From the NCBI GenBank assembly GCA_012838875.1, contig DUOL01000183.1, forward strand, positions 1-7,551: a DNA stretch of 7,551 nucleotides, given 5' to 3'. Below the pieces are notes generated by a model that saw nothing but the letters and a program-made list of their open reading frames with translations, was not told where the DNA came from and searched no databases. The position numbers and the translations under genes are program-made. Source of the DNA: Bacteroidales bacterium (GTDB taxonomy: Bacteria > Bacteroidota > Bacteroidia > Bacteroidales > WCHB1-69). Shown piece by piece: positions 1-6,458 of this stretch; position 1 is the first letter of the stretch; every line of letters starts with the position of its first letter.

Positions 1-1205
1 CCTCCTCCATTTTGTGATTCCATACGAACAGACTGCCCATTTGGACAGATTAAATCAATGGTAATATCTCCTAAGTAAGTATGTTCCATTGTGAAGCAGA
101 CGGAGATAAGGTCGTTAGGTGAGGTTAAAGTAGCTCCTAATGGGAAATCGGTAAAAAAGACCGTAGCGTCATAGCAACGTGGTATCCCGTAATCTTCGCA
201 ACGAGGACCGTCAGGTAGGTGCATTAAACTGTCAAAAGTAAGGGAAGAGGTTTGAGTGTTAGAAATGGTATCAAGTGTAATCATGCTCGTAGAGTCGTAC
301 CCGACAATAATACCGGGGATAATTTGTCCGGAACATACGTCGGGTATAGGAGCTATATGTCGAATAGGATTATCGGAAACCCTAATACGAATGTAGTCAA
401 TATTACTTGACGGGCAATTTTTCCAGTCTTTAATTTCTAAACGCACATCTTGTCCTCTACCGGCAGGGAAAGTAGAACTATATACGCTATCTCCGATACC
501 GGTAAAAGTTAAATCTCCCACATGCCAAGTGAAAGTTGAAGTAGCGTGTGATTGATTATACATGTGGTTATTGTCGATATAAACGTCTGCACCTGAACTT
601 ACAGCTAAGGTTGCTACATAATCAGGACATAAATTCATGTAATAATAACCGTCCGCAGGGTCATACACCAACGGAGGATCGCAATTTAAACGGTCAAAAG
701 TTGCATTAATGGGCTGGCATGCTTCGTGGCAAGTAACTTCAATGACCAATCCTGATGCTTGTGCAGAGCCATTTGATTTCAAAACTATGGTTACTGCTCC
801 GTTGTCAGGATTCATCGAATTTGCACGGAAAGTCCAGTCTCCAATGATGATATTGTTGCTCGAGTTCCACCATGGAACATTCAAATTGCCCATTAATACA
901 CCATATTGAGGGTTCGCAGTTCCTGCATTGTAGAAAAAAACAGTGTCTGAAGTGTGAATTTCAGAACCGGTTTGAATACGCACTTGGACATAAGGACGCG
1001 AAGGGTTATTGGAAGTAATAGTTATGGTATCTCGGCTATTAGCCGCATAATTCCCATTGGCTCCACCATTATCATAAACAATGATGCCACAACCGGATAC
1101 GGTTCGGCGTCCCTGAAACGTCATGTTGTATGATTGTGCATCTATAAAAATCGGAAATGAAAGTAGAATTCCCAAAAAAATTAATAGTTCTTTTCTTATT
1201 TTCAT
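1..1205 (-). CDS. Large secreted CUB/PKD-like/P-domain protein, N-terminal part (runs off the left edge)
   Basis: An open frame of 401 codons starts at the ATG at 1205-1203 and has no stop before the window edge, so the C-terminus is missing. Residues 1-25 form a signal peptide (KIRK, a hydrophobic stretch, then DAQS). Residues about 37-160 look CUB-like: a CGIIVYDNGGANGNY motif at 39-53, then alternating beta-type sequence closing near C159/C163. Residues about 195-275 resemble a PKD-type Ig-like fold (FTWHVGDLTF near 225-234, a later RLEIKDW and Cys). Residues about 345-401 match the start of a proprotein-convertase P-domain (HTYLGDITIDL at 375-385, CPNG at 387-390). In Bacteroidetes this domain mix is usual in very large surface or type IX-secreted adhesins ending in a sorting or gliding-motility C-terminal domain, but that end is not visible here. 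The molecular function is unknown. It is probably co-transcribed with the small secreted gene 52 bases upstream. Confidence 0.85.
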   Translation of the reverse strand, partial: MKIRKELLIFLGILLSFPIFIDAQSYNMTFQGRRTVSGCGIIVYDNGGANGNYAANSRDTITITSNNPSRPYVQVRIQTGSEIHTSDTVFFYNAGTANPQYGVLMGNLNVPWWNSSNNIIIGDWTFRANSMNPDNGAVTIVLKSNGSAQASGLVIEVTCHEACQPINATFDRLNCDPPLVYDPADGYYYMNLCPDYVATLAVSSGADVYIDNNHMYNQSHATSTFTWHVGDLTFTGIGDSVYSSTFPAGRGQDVRLEIKDWKNCPSSNIDYIRIRVSDNPIRHIAPIPDVCSGQIIPGIIVGYDSTSMITLDTISNTQTSSLTFDSLMHLPDGPRCEDYGIPRCYDATVFFTDFPLGATLTSPNDLISVCFTMEHTYLGDITIDLICPNGQSVRMESQNGG

Positions 1206-1248
1206 GATGTTTTATAATATTTCAGTTTTTAAAATGAATGATTTTTAT

Positions 1249-1256
1249 CAAATTTA
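1249..1256 (-). promoter_or_regulatory. Possible -7 box (TAAATTTG) upstream of the large secreted gene
   Basis: The minus strand reads TAAATTTG, an exact match to the Bacteroidetes -7 consensus TAnnTTTG, 44 bases before the start codon at 1205. No TTTG or TTG box lies at the expected 19-21 base spacing; the nearest TTTG is 28 bases away. In such AT-rich DNA the match may be chance. Co-transcription from the promoter at 1775-1805 is the simpler reading. Confidence 0.25.
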
Positions 1257-1257
1257 T

Positions 1258-1731
1258 TTATTGAATAATAATTTTTTCTTGATTCAAATATTTGGCTAAA
1301 TTAGCTTCATACTCTCCACGAGCGTAAAATATTAAGTAATTTTTCCCTTCCTCAATGACATAGTAAATAGGTGTATCATAAGGAATTTGTATGTCATATA
1401 AATATGGATTGAATGATTGATTCTTAAAAATATCAATCGTTTCTTGAAAATGACCTTCTCCATTAACAAGAACTAAGTCTGAAACGGAACCCATATTTTT
1501 CCCGTTCTCCGGAGCAACGTCCGATAAATAGTAGCTGTGGTCTAAAAAATAGTTATAAACCGCTATTTTAAAGGAACCTTCGCTCTCTAAACGCGCTATT
1601 TTTTGTTGACTAAAAACATCTTTTAAACGAGGATCAACTTTTAATCCCATATTTTGTGATTGAATAGTCCCAATCCACAAGAAAGAAAAAATGAAAAAAA
1701 TAGCTGCTTTTGTAATGTTTTTGATTTTCAT
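1258..1731 (-). CDS. Small secreted protein of unknown family
   Basis: The protein has 157 residues. Residues 1-25 are a clear signal peptide (MKIKNITK, a hydrophobic core AAIFFIFSFLWIG, then TIQS|Q), with no lipobox Cys, so it is probably periplasmic or secreted. The mature part of about 130 residues contains no Cys. It is mixed alpha/beta, with a polar N-terminal half (VDPRLKDVFSQQKIARLES) and a C-terminal half rich in aromatic and beta-type residues (PIYYVIEEGKNYLIFYARG near 120-138). I do not recognise the family. It lies 52 bases upstream of the large CUB/PKD protein on the same strand and has a consensus promoter of its own, so the two probably form one transcript. It could be an accessory or partner of that protein. 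This is inferred from position only. Confidence 0.8.
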   Translation of the reverse strand: MKIKNITKAAIFFIFSFLWIGTIQSQNMGLKVDPRLKDVFSQQKIARLESEGSFKIAVYNYFLDHSYYLSDVAPENGKNMGSVSDLVLVNGEGHFQETIDIFKNQSFNPYLYDIQIPYDTPIYYVIEEGKNYLIFYARGEYEANLAKYLNQEKIIIQ

Positions 1732-1774
1732 GGTACATAAATTAAATTAATGCTTGCATACATTTTAACAGACG

Positions 1775-1805
1775 CAAAAATAATAAAAAAGTTGCATTTT
1801 ACAAA
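1775..1805 (-). promoter_or_regulatory. Consensus Bacteroidetes sigma-AB promoter for the secreted-protein pair
   Basis: On the minus strand TTTG (1805-1802) is followed by exactly 19 bases and then TATTTTTG (1782-1775). This fits the known Bacteroidetes housekeeping promoter TTTG-N19-TAnnTTTG at every defined base. Transcription would start around 1768-1770, leaving a leader of roughly 37 bases before the ATG at 1731. The -33 box lies across the end of birA (its stop is at 1801-1799), so this promoter uncouples the two secreted genes from birA. Confidence 0.7.
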
Positions 1806-2548
1806 AACTTCAACTCTTTATATCCATAACTTTTTAAATTTCCTTTGGCATCCTCTAAAATAAGCTGCCCGAATCTATCTAATCCTTTGATAATACAGGT
1901 TTTTTCTTCATCATCAATAAGATATTTAGCTTTTTCATTAAAACGATACATCGATTTTAAATAATTTTCTTGAAAATATGTAAAGTCCCCTTTTCTTAAT
2001 ATATCATATTCAATCTCTAAAATAGCCAAAAGTTGTTCCAAAACGTTCCTTATCTCGTACTCTTTCCCGGTTACTATTTTAAAAGATGTAGGATTGGGTA
2101 ATGAGGGTGAAAATTGAGTTTGATTAATATTAATCCCCACCCCTGCAATAGTTTTGGAAATTTTATCTCCTTCAAGAAAATGTTCAATCAAGATTCCTGC
2201 AACTTTATGATTTTGTACGTAAATGTCGTTAGACCATTTTACTTTAACATCAGGGATATTATAATGTTGAAGAAGTTTTTTAATGGATAAAGAGAAAAAT
2301 TGATTAAAAATAAATTGGTCACTTGCCGGAAGGGGCGGTTGAAAATAGAAACTTACTAAAAGATTTTTCCCCTTTTCACTCTCCCAACGATTTGTAGCTA
2401 AGCCACGCCCGTGCGTCTGTTCATCAGTATATATAGAAGAAAATTCTGCAATTTTTTTATTTTCCGCTTCTCTTCTTTGAATTTCTCTCTTGAGATAATT
2501 ATTAGTGGAATCCGTTCGTTCTATAAAATGAATTAAACTATTTTTCAT
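1799..2548 (-). CDS. birA: Biotin--[acetyl-CoA-carboxylase] ligase, stand-alone (no DNA-binding domain)
   Basis: This enzyme joins biotin to a Lys of the biotin carboxyl carrier protein by way of biotinyl-5'-AMP, using ATP and releasing pyrophosphate. The protein has 249 residues. The family motifs appear in order: DSTN at 13-16; the biotin/AMP loop QTHGRG at 44-49, followed by NRWES at 53-57; KWSND at 104-108; the lysine loop KVAGILIE at 115-122; and AGVGININ at 135-142. A small C-terminal domain fills residues about 200-249. There is no N-terminal helix-turn-helix, so this is a group I ligase and not the E. coli-type biotin repressor. Two loop details depart from the textbook forms (GRGLATNRW rather than GRGRxGRxW, and KWSND rather than KWPND); both keep the key Gly, Arg, Trp, Lys and Asn residues. 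The gene is divergent from the DUF4197 lipoprotein gene. Confidence 0.93.
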   Translation of the reverse strand: MKNSLIHFIERTDSTNNYLKREIQRREAENKKIAEFSSIYTDEQTHGRGLATNRWESEKGKNLLVSFYFQPPLPASDQFIFNQFFSLSIKKLLQHYNIPDVKVKWSNDIYVQNHKVAGILIEHFLEGDKISKTIAGVGININQTQFSPSLPNPTSFKIVTGKEYEIRNVLEQLLAILEIEYDILRKGDFTYFQENYLKSMYRFNEKAKYLIDDEEKTCIIKGLDRFGQLILEDAKGNLKSYGYKELKFL

Positions 2549-2552
2549 TCGA

Positions 2553-2560
2553 CAAAAATA
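2553..2560 (-). promoter_or_regulatory. Putative -7 box of birA (TATTTTTG)
   Basis: The minus strand reads TATTTTTG, matching TAnnTTTG, only 4 bases before the birA ATG (2548-2546). Usual spacing would start the transcript at or next to the ATG, giving a leaderless message. No well-placed -33 TTTG is seen; the nearest TTTG is 14 bases upstream, which is too close. This is tentative. Confidence 0.35.
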
Positions 2561-2562
2561 AC

Positions 2563-2570
2563 TATCTTTG
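2563..2570 (+). promoter_or_regulatory. Putative -7 box for the DUF4197 lipoprotein gene (TATCTTTG)
   Basis: TATCTTTG matches the Bacteroidetes -7 consensus TAnnTTTG and lies 22 bases before the ATG at 2593, leaving a leader of about 15-18 bases. The -33 region, around 2540-2544, is T-rich without a clear TTTG. The box stands back to back with the birA -7 box, separated by two bases. Confidence 0.45.
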
Positions 2571-2592
2571 CCAACAAAATATCTATAATTAT

Positions 2593-3285
2593 ATGAAAAA
2601 ACATTATTTATTATTCTTTTTTCTGATAGCTATTCTATTTTCATCTTGTTACGATGAAAATAATGACTTTACAAAATCTCTTTTTACGGAACAAAAAATG
2701 ACAGCCGCTTTTAAGGACTGTTTGAGAATATCAAAAGACACAGCAATCAATCATTTATGTGTTCCAAACGGATTTTATGATATTTCGGCTCATACTATCG
2801 AATTGCCGTTCTCTCTTAAAAATCTTGTTGATACCTTGACGGTACACGGACATGAAGCTCTTTTAGACTCTCTAAAATTGAAAATGAATCGTACGGGTGA
2901 GAGTGTCGGTAATTATTTGACGGCTACGTTCAACAGTACAATCAGTAACTTAAGTTTCCCTAATCCCTCTTCGATTTTATACGGGAAAAATAATGCTATA
3001 ACAACTTATATGCAACTTAATTTATTTTCTAACTTATCTCAATCTCTTGAAGGTGAGGTGATTAATAAGATGAGGCAAAATGGGGGACGAGATGTTTGGA
3101 ATCAAATCTTGCTGACTTATCAACAACAAACAAATACCCCTATTAATTTTGATTTATATCACTATATCACAGAAGAAATTTTGACCTCAATTTTCCAAAT
3201 TATGGAGCAAGAGGAGAAAAATATAAGAACAATTCCGAGCCATCGTGTAACTCCGAATTTGCAAGATGTTTTTGGTAATTTATAG
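2593..3285 (+). CDS. DUF4197-family lipoprotein
   Basis: The protein has 230 residues. A lipoprotein signal peptide ends in the lipobox ILFSSC with lipidated Cys19. The rest matches the DUF4197 pattern as I know it: AFKDCLRI at 39-46; a GF motif at 60-61 followed by an I-x-LP stretch at 69-72; MNRTGES at 98-104 (family MNRAAE); a Y/F-rich centre near NPSSILYG; and the C-terminal signature EEKNIRT at 207-213, then HR at 217-218 and VFG at 226-228. The role of DUF4197 is not established. The residues right after Cys19 are YDENND, an acidic run like the export signals that send Bacteroidetes lipoproteins to the outer face of the outer membrane, so surface exposure is possible. The gene heads the plus-strand gene series and is followed 66 bases later by the phosphofructokinase. 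Confidence 0.88.
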   Translation: MKKHYLLFFFLIAILFSSCYDENNDFTKSLFTEQKMTAAFKDCLRISKDTAINHLCVPNGFYDISAHTIELPFSLKNLVDTLTVHGHEALLDSLKLKMNRTGESVGNYLTATFNSTISNLSFPNPSSILYGKNNAITTYMQLNLFSNLSQSLEGEVINKMRQNGGRDVWNQILLTYQQQTNTPINFDLYHYITEEILTSIFQIMEQEEKNIRTIPSHRVTPNLQDVFGNL

Positions 3286-3351
3286 CGTGAATAGTTTGTT
3301 TAGATTATAATTCAATATCAGTATTAATTCAAGAAATATTCTCTTAAAACA

Positions 3352-4584
3352 ATGAAACAAGAAAAATTATTTTCAGGAAAAACATTAGCCATTTTATCTG
3401 GAGGTGGCGATACTCCGGCTATCAACTCAAGTATAGAAGCAGTTCGTAATCGTGCGTCAATGTTGGGATTCAAAGTGTATGGAGTTCAGAGAGGGTGGAA
3501 GGGATTATTAGGAGACGGAGATGTGGTCGATTTAACCAATATAGCCTATAATGGGATTTATGGTGGAACGGCTCTACTTTCAAGTCGAACAAATCCTTTT
3601 CCAAGTAAAAAAAATAAGGAAGACCGCTCACAACAGATATTGAGAAATATAGAACGATATAAAATTGATGTTTTAGTTACCATTGGCGGAGATGATACAA
3701 ACGGCGCCGCTAAGAAATTGTACGAACTTTATGGAATTCCTGTTATCGGATTTCCTAAAACTATTGATAATGATTTGCGTACTCACACGTTACACCATTA
3801 TCAAGGAAATGCGTATGAAACGGTTTTATGTCCGGGCTTCCCTTCAGGAGCCTTGGCAATTAAAAAATTGACTAGCAAGTTGCATACGACCAACGAATCG
3901 CATCAACGAATTATGGTTCTCGAAGTAATGGGGCGAGACGCCGGTTGGCTGACCGGAAGTGCCCTGTTTGGCGGTGCACAAGTTGCCCTAATCCCTGAAG
4001 TGGAAATGACTCAAGAGAGAAAAGACTTTTTCTTTGAATTTGTGAAAGAGAAATATATGCGTTCACCAAAACGAAGTTTGATTATTGCCGTTGCAGAGGG
4101 CGTTCGTTGGTGGGATAGTGAAAAACAGAAGTTGGAAATGGTTTATGCTAGTCCCGATTTAGATGAATATGGACATCCTCGTTTCGGCGGTATCAGCGGC
4201 GTCATCGCCTCGGAAATTTCTAAAAAAACCGGCATCGAAGCTCGCGGTCAGATTTCCGGATATATTCCACGCTCCGGCAAATGTTCCGAGTACGACCGAA
4301 GATTGACCTCTACCCTCGCTGATAAAGTAGTAGATCTTCTCCTTCGCGAAGATTATGGAAAAATGCCCGTCATGAAAGATATTGTCCCTTATTCGGAACT
4401 GGAAGAGTATCATACTACCGCTATTGAAATGGGAAATATCGGGAATTTTCCGCTCCCTCAAGACTACTATAATCCTAATGAATTTTATTTTTCGGAAAAA
4501 TATTTCGATTTCTTAACTAATATTTTGGGCGCCCCTTATAGAATGGAGTTTAATCATGAATTTCCGATAGTTATTCCTCAGTAA
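3352..4584 (+). CDS. pfp: 6-phosphofructokinase, probably pyrophosphate-dependent (EC 2.7.1.90)
   Basis: The enzyme phosphorylates fructose-6-phosphate to fructose-1,6-bisphosphate in the cytoplasm. It has 410 residues. Visible motifs: the phosphate-donor loop SGGGDTPAIN at 16-25; GGDDTN at 112-117; PKTIDND at 135-141 with catalytic Asp139; TTN and R186; MGRDAGW at 193-199; IPE with E216; and GYIPRSG at 303-309 with a DRR at 315-317. Two positions decide the donor. Gly104 of E. coli ATP-PFK corresponds to Asp115 here, and Gly124 corresponds to Lys136. The Asp/Lys pair is the recognised signature of PPi-dependent enzymes, which are reversible and can serve both glycolysis and gluconeogenesis. 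Thermotoga PPi-PFK has, as I recall, the same GGDDT and PKTIDND motifs and a similar length. An ATP-using exception cannot be excluded from sequence. The gene is 17 bases upstream of murA, so the two are almost certainly co-transcribed. Confidence 0.9.
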   Translation: MKQEKLFSGKTLAILSGGGDTPAINSSIEAVRNRASMLGFKVYGVQRGWKGLLGDGDVVDLTNIAYNGIYGGTALLSSRTNPFPSKKNKEDRSQQILRNIERYKIDVLVTIGGDDTNGAAKKLYELYGIPVIGFPKTIDNDLRTHTLHHYQGNAYETVLCPGFPSGALAIKKLTSKLHTTNESHQRIMVLEVMGRDAGWLTGSALFGGAQVALIPEVEMTQERKDFFFEFVKEKYMRSPKRSLIIAVAEGVRWWDSEKQKLEMVYASPDLDEYGHPRFGGISGVIASEISKKTGIEARGQISGYIPRSGKCSEYDRRLTSTLADKVVDLLLREDYGKMPVMKDIVPYSELEEYHTTAIEMGNIGNFPLPQDYYNPNEFYFSEKYFDFLTNILGAPYRMEFNHEFPIVIPQ

Positions 4585-4601
4585 TTTTTTAAATAATAGA
4601 T

Positions 4602-5909
4602 ATGAGTTATTTTATTTTAGAAGGTGGGCACGCACTTAAAGGGGAAATTACCCCACAAGGAGCGAAAAATGAAGCGTTACAAGTGCTTTGTGCTGTTTTA
4701 TTGACCGACGAAACCGTACAAATTGAAAATGTTCCTGAAATTCTTGACGTGCTACGGCTTATAGAAATCCTTAAAGAAATGGGAGTAGAGGTAACTAGGC
4801 TAGATGAAGGAACTTATCAATTTAAAGCAGCCAATATAGATTTTAAATATCTTCAAACAACAGAGTTTATTTCTGCCTCCGCCTCAATTCGTGCCTCTAT
4901 TATGTTGTTAGGTCCTCTTTTGGGAAGATTTGGGAAAGCCTTCACATCTCGCCCGGGAGGCGATAAAATTGGAAGACGTCCTTTGACCACGCACTTTGAA
5001 GGATTCGTAAAACTAGGCGCTACACTTAAACAACCGAATCACTATCTGTTTGAGCTGAGTGCCAACCCCTTAAAAGGAACCTACCTGTTGTTGAACGAAG
5101 CATCTGTCACAGGTACGGCAAATCTAATCATGGCAGCAGTGTTGGCGAAAGGTAAAACTACCATTTTTAATGCCGCTTGCGAACCCTATATTTCACAACT
5201 CTGTAAAATGTTGAATAGTATGGGAGCTGATATTGAGGGAATAGGTTCTAATTTGCTGACTATTAATGGAGTAGACTCTTTGAAAGGGTGCAAGCATAGA
5301 ATCTTGCCCGATATGATTGAAATTGGTAGCTTCATTGGGCTGGCTGCCGTTACGAAATCAGAACTGACAATTAAAAATTGTGCCTACGACCAATTGGGAC
5401 AAATTCCCTATACTTTTGCTAAACTTGGAATTAAAACGATTAGGCAAAATGATGATATTTTTATTCCAAGACATGATGAGTATGAAATTGAGCTCAATAT
5501 GGACGGTTCAATTCTTACCATTTACGATGCTCCATGGCCCGGATTTACCCCCGACTTAATTAGTATTGCCCTTGTTTCTGCTATCCAAGCAAAAGGCTGT
5601 GTTCTAATTCATCAAAAAATGTTTGAAAGCCGTCTCTTTTTTGTTGATAAATTACAAGAAATGGGAGCGCAAATCATCTTATGCGACCCGCACCGTGCTA
5701 CCGTCATAGGGTTAAATCGCAGGTACAATTTGCGTGGAACAACGATGGCATCACCTGATATTCGTGCCGGCGTTGCCCTCCTTATTGCCGCCCTCTCTGC
5801 CGATGGAACAAGCAAAATTCAAAATATCGAACAAATCGACCGCGGATACCAACATTTGGTAGAACGACTAACCTCCTTAGGCGCTGTAATTGAACGCATT
5901 GACCAGTGA
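4602..5909 (+). CDS. murA: UDP-N-acetylglucosamine 1-carboxyvinyltransferase (MurA) with Cys-to-Asp active-site loop
   Basis: MurA transfers enolpyruvate from PEP to UDP-GlcNAc, the first committed step of peptidoglycan synthesis in the cytoplasm. The protein has 435 residues, a normal full length with the two-lobed EPSP-synthase-type fold. Key sites seen: GAKNEAL at 20-26 with catalytic Lys22; IRASI at 96-100; GPLLGRFGKA at 104-113; the mobile loop PGGDKIGRRP at 118-127; PWPGFTPD, holding the conserved catalytic Asp; and SPDIRAG near the C-terminus, with the PEP-binding Arg. The loop residue that is Cys115 in E. coli is Asp121 here (codon at 4962-4964). Asp keeps catalysis but removes the thiol that fosfomycin alkylates, so the enzyme should be intrinsically insensitive. 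The leader is A/T-rich with no Shine-Dalgarno site. The gene lies 17 bases after the phosphofructokinase and 18 bases before a lipoprotein gene. Confidence 0.96.
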   Translation: MSYFILEGGHALKGEITPQGAKNEALQVLCAVLLTDETVQIENVPEILDVLRLIEILKEMGVEVTRLDEGTYQFKAANIDFKYLQTTEFISASASIRASIMLLGPLLGRFGKAFTSRPGGDKIGRRPLTTHFEGFVKLGATLKQPNHYLFELSANPLKGTYLLLNEASVTGTANLIMAAVLAKGKTTIFNAACEPYISQLCKMLNSMGADIEGIGSNLLTINGVDSLKGCKHRILPDMIEIGSFIGLAAVTKSELTIKNCAYDQLGQIPYTFAKLGIKTIRQNDDIFIPRHDEYEIELNMDGSILTIYDAPWPGFTPDLISIALVSAIQAKGCVLIHQKMFESRLFFVDKLQEMGAQIILCDPHRATVIGLNRRYNLRGTTMASPDIRAGVALLIAALSADGTSKIQNIEQIDRGYQHLVERLTSLGAVIERIDQ

Positions 5910-5927
5910 AGCTAAAAAAAGAAAAAA

Positions 5928-6458
5928 ATGAAAATTTATAGATTATTTATACTTCTCTCCCCCTTTGCTATCTTGTTCCTTTTTTCTTGCCAATCAAAAA
6001 AAGGAGTAGACGCCGATGTTTATTGTAATTCTCTCCAAAAGTTGGAAGATACTGTAATAATTAAGTTGGATAGTTTTTTTCAGTCAACTAGATTTAGAGC
6101 CTTTGACACCAAAGAATATTTCCAAAAAGTGACCGACGAAATTGATATTCAACTACTAAACTTAAACAAAATAGGCTATTTTAAAGAAGATAGTACTCTT
6201 TTTCATAGTTTGAATCTCTTATTCGCAGATATTGATAAAGTTTTACAAAGCGAAGGAGTAAAAATAGTTGAATTGGATAAAAGTTTGCTGTTAGATTATG
6301 ATAAACAAAAGATTAACCAACTTGATAGTCTTGAAAGTGTTGCCATAGAGAAAATCTATAATCTTCAACTCCGTTTTGACTCCGTAATGGTAGAATTTTT
6401 GCACCGTTACGGCTTTGATGTAGAATTAGATACAACTCAATATGAACTTAAAGATTAA
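5928..6458 (+). CDS. Helical lipoprotein of unknown function
   Basis: The protein has 176 residues. A lipoprotein signal peptide (MKIYR, a hydrophobic core, then LFLFSC) gives lipidated Cys21. The residues after Cys (QSKKG) are basic rather than acidic, so a periplasm-facing anchor is more likely than surface display. The mature part is rich in Leu, Asp, Lys and Glu with heptad-like spacing (LDSFFQS, IDIQLLNLNKI, INQLDSLESVAIEKIYNLQLRFDS read in segments), suggesting a mostly alpha-helical or coiled-coil domain. Only one other Cys (C33) is present. I recognise no catalytic motif or named family. The upstream leader is purine/A-rich (AAAAAAAGAAAAAA), typical of this phylum. Its stop TAA abuts the next ATG, so translation is probably coupled to the phosphatase gene. 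Confidence 0.85.
   Translation: MKIYRLFILLSPFAILFLFSCQSKKGVDADVYCNSLQKLEDTVIIKLDSFFQSTRFRAFDTKEYFQKVTDEIDIQLLNLNKIGYFKEDSTLFHSLNLLFADIDKVLQSEGVKIVELDKSLLLDYDKQKINQLDSLESVAIEKIYNLQLRFDSVMVEFLHRYGFDVELDTTQYELKD

Noticed and set aside
709..909. Plus-strand open frame of 66 codons
   Set aside because: It lies antisense inside the large secreted protein frame, which is open through the whole region with recognisable CUB-type sequence. Its own translation shows no signal or domain.
3286..3351. Separate promoter between the DUF4197 gene and the phosphofructokinase gene
   Set aside because: A TTTG is present near the start of the gap, but no TAnnTTTG follows at usable spacing. A weak or regulated promoter cannot be excluded.
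3683..3871. Plus-strand open frame of 62 codons
   Set aside because: It is out of frame across the GGDD/PKTIDND core of the phosphofructokinase, so it is a shadow.
4159..4350. Higher-GC patch in the phosphofructokinase gene as a sign of recombination
   Set aside because: The rise is modest and covers conserved Gly/Ala/Arg-rich motifs, and the reading frame and domain order are intact.
4159..4461. Minus-strand open frame of 100 codons
   Set aside because: It is antisense within the conserved C-terminal half of the phosphofructokinase. The frame is open because of the local codon pattern, and it has no family features.
5612..5815. Minus-strand open frame of 67 codons
   Set aside because: It is antisense to the conserved C-terminal lobe of MurA and has no supporting features.
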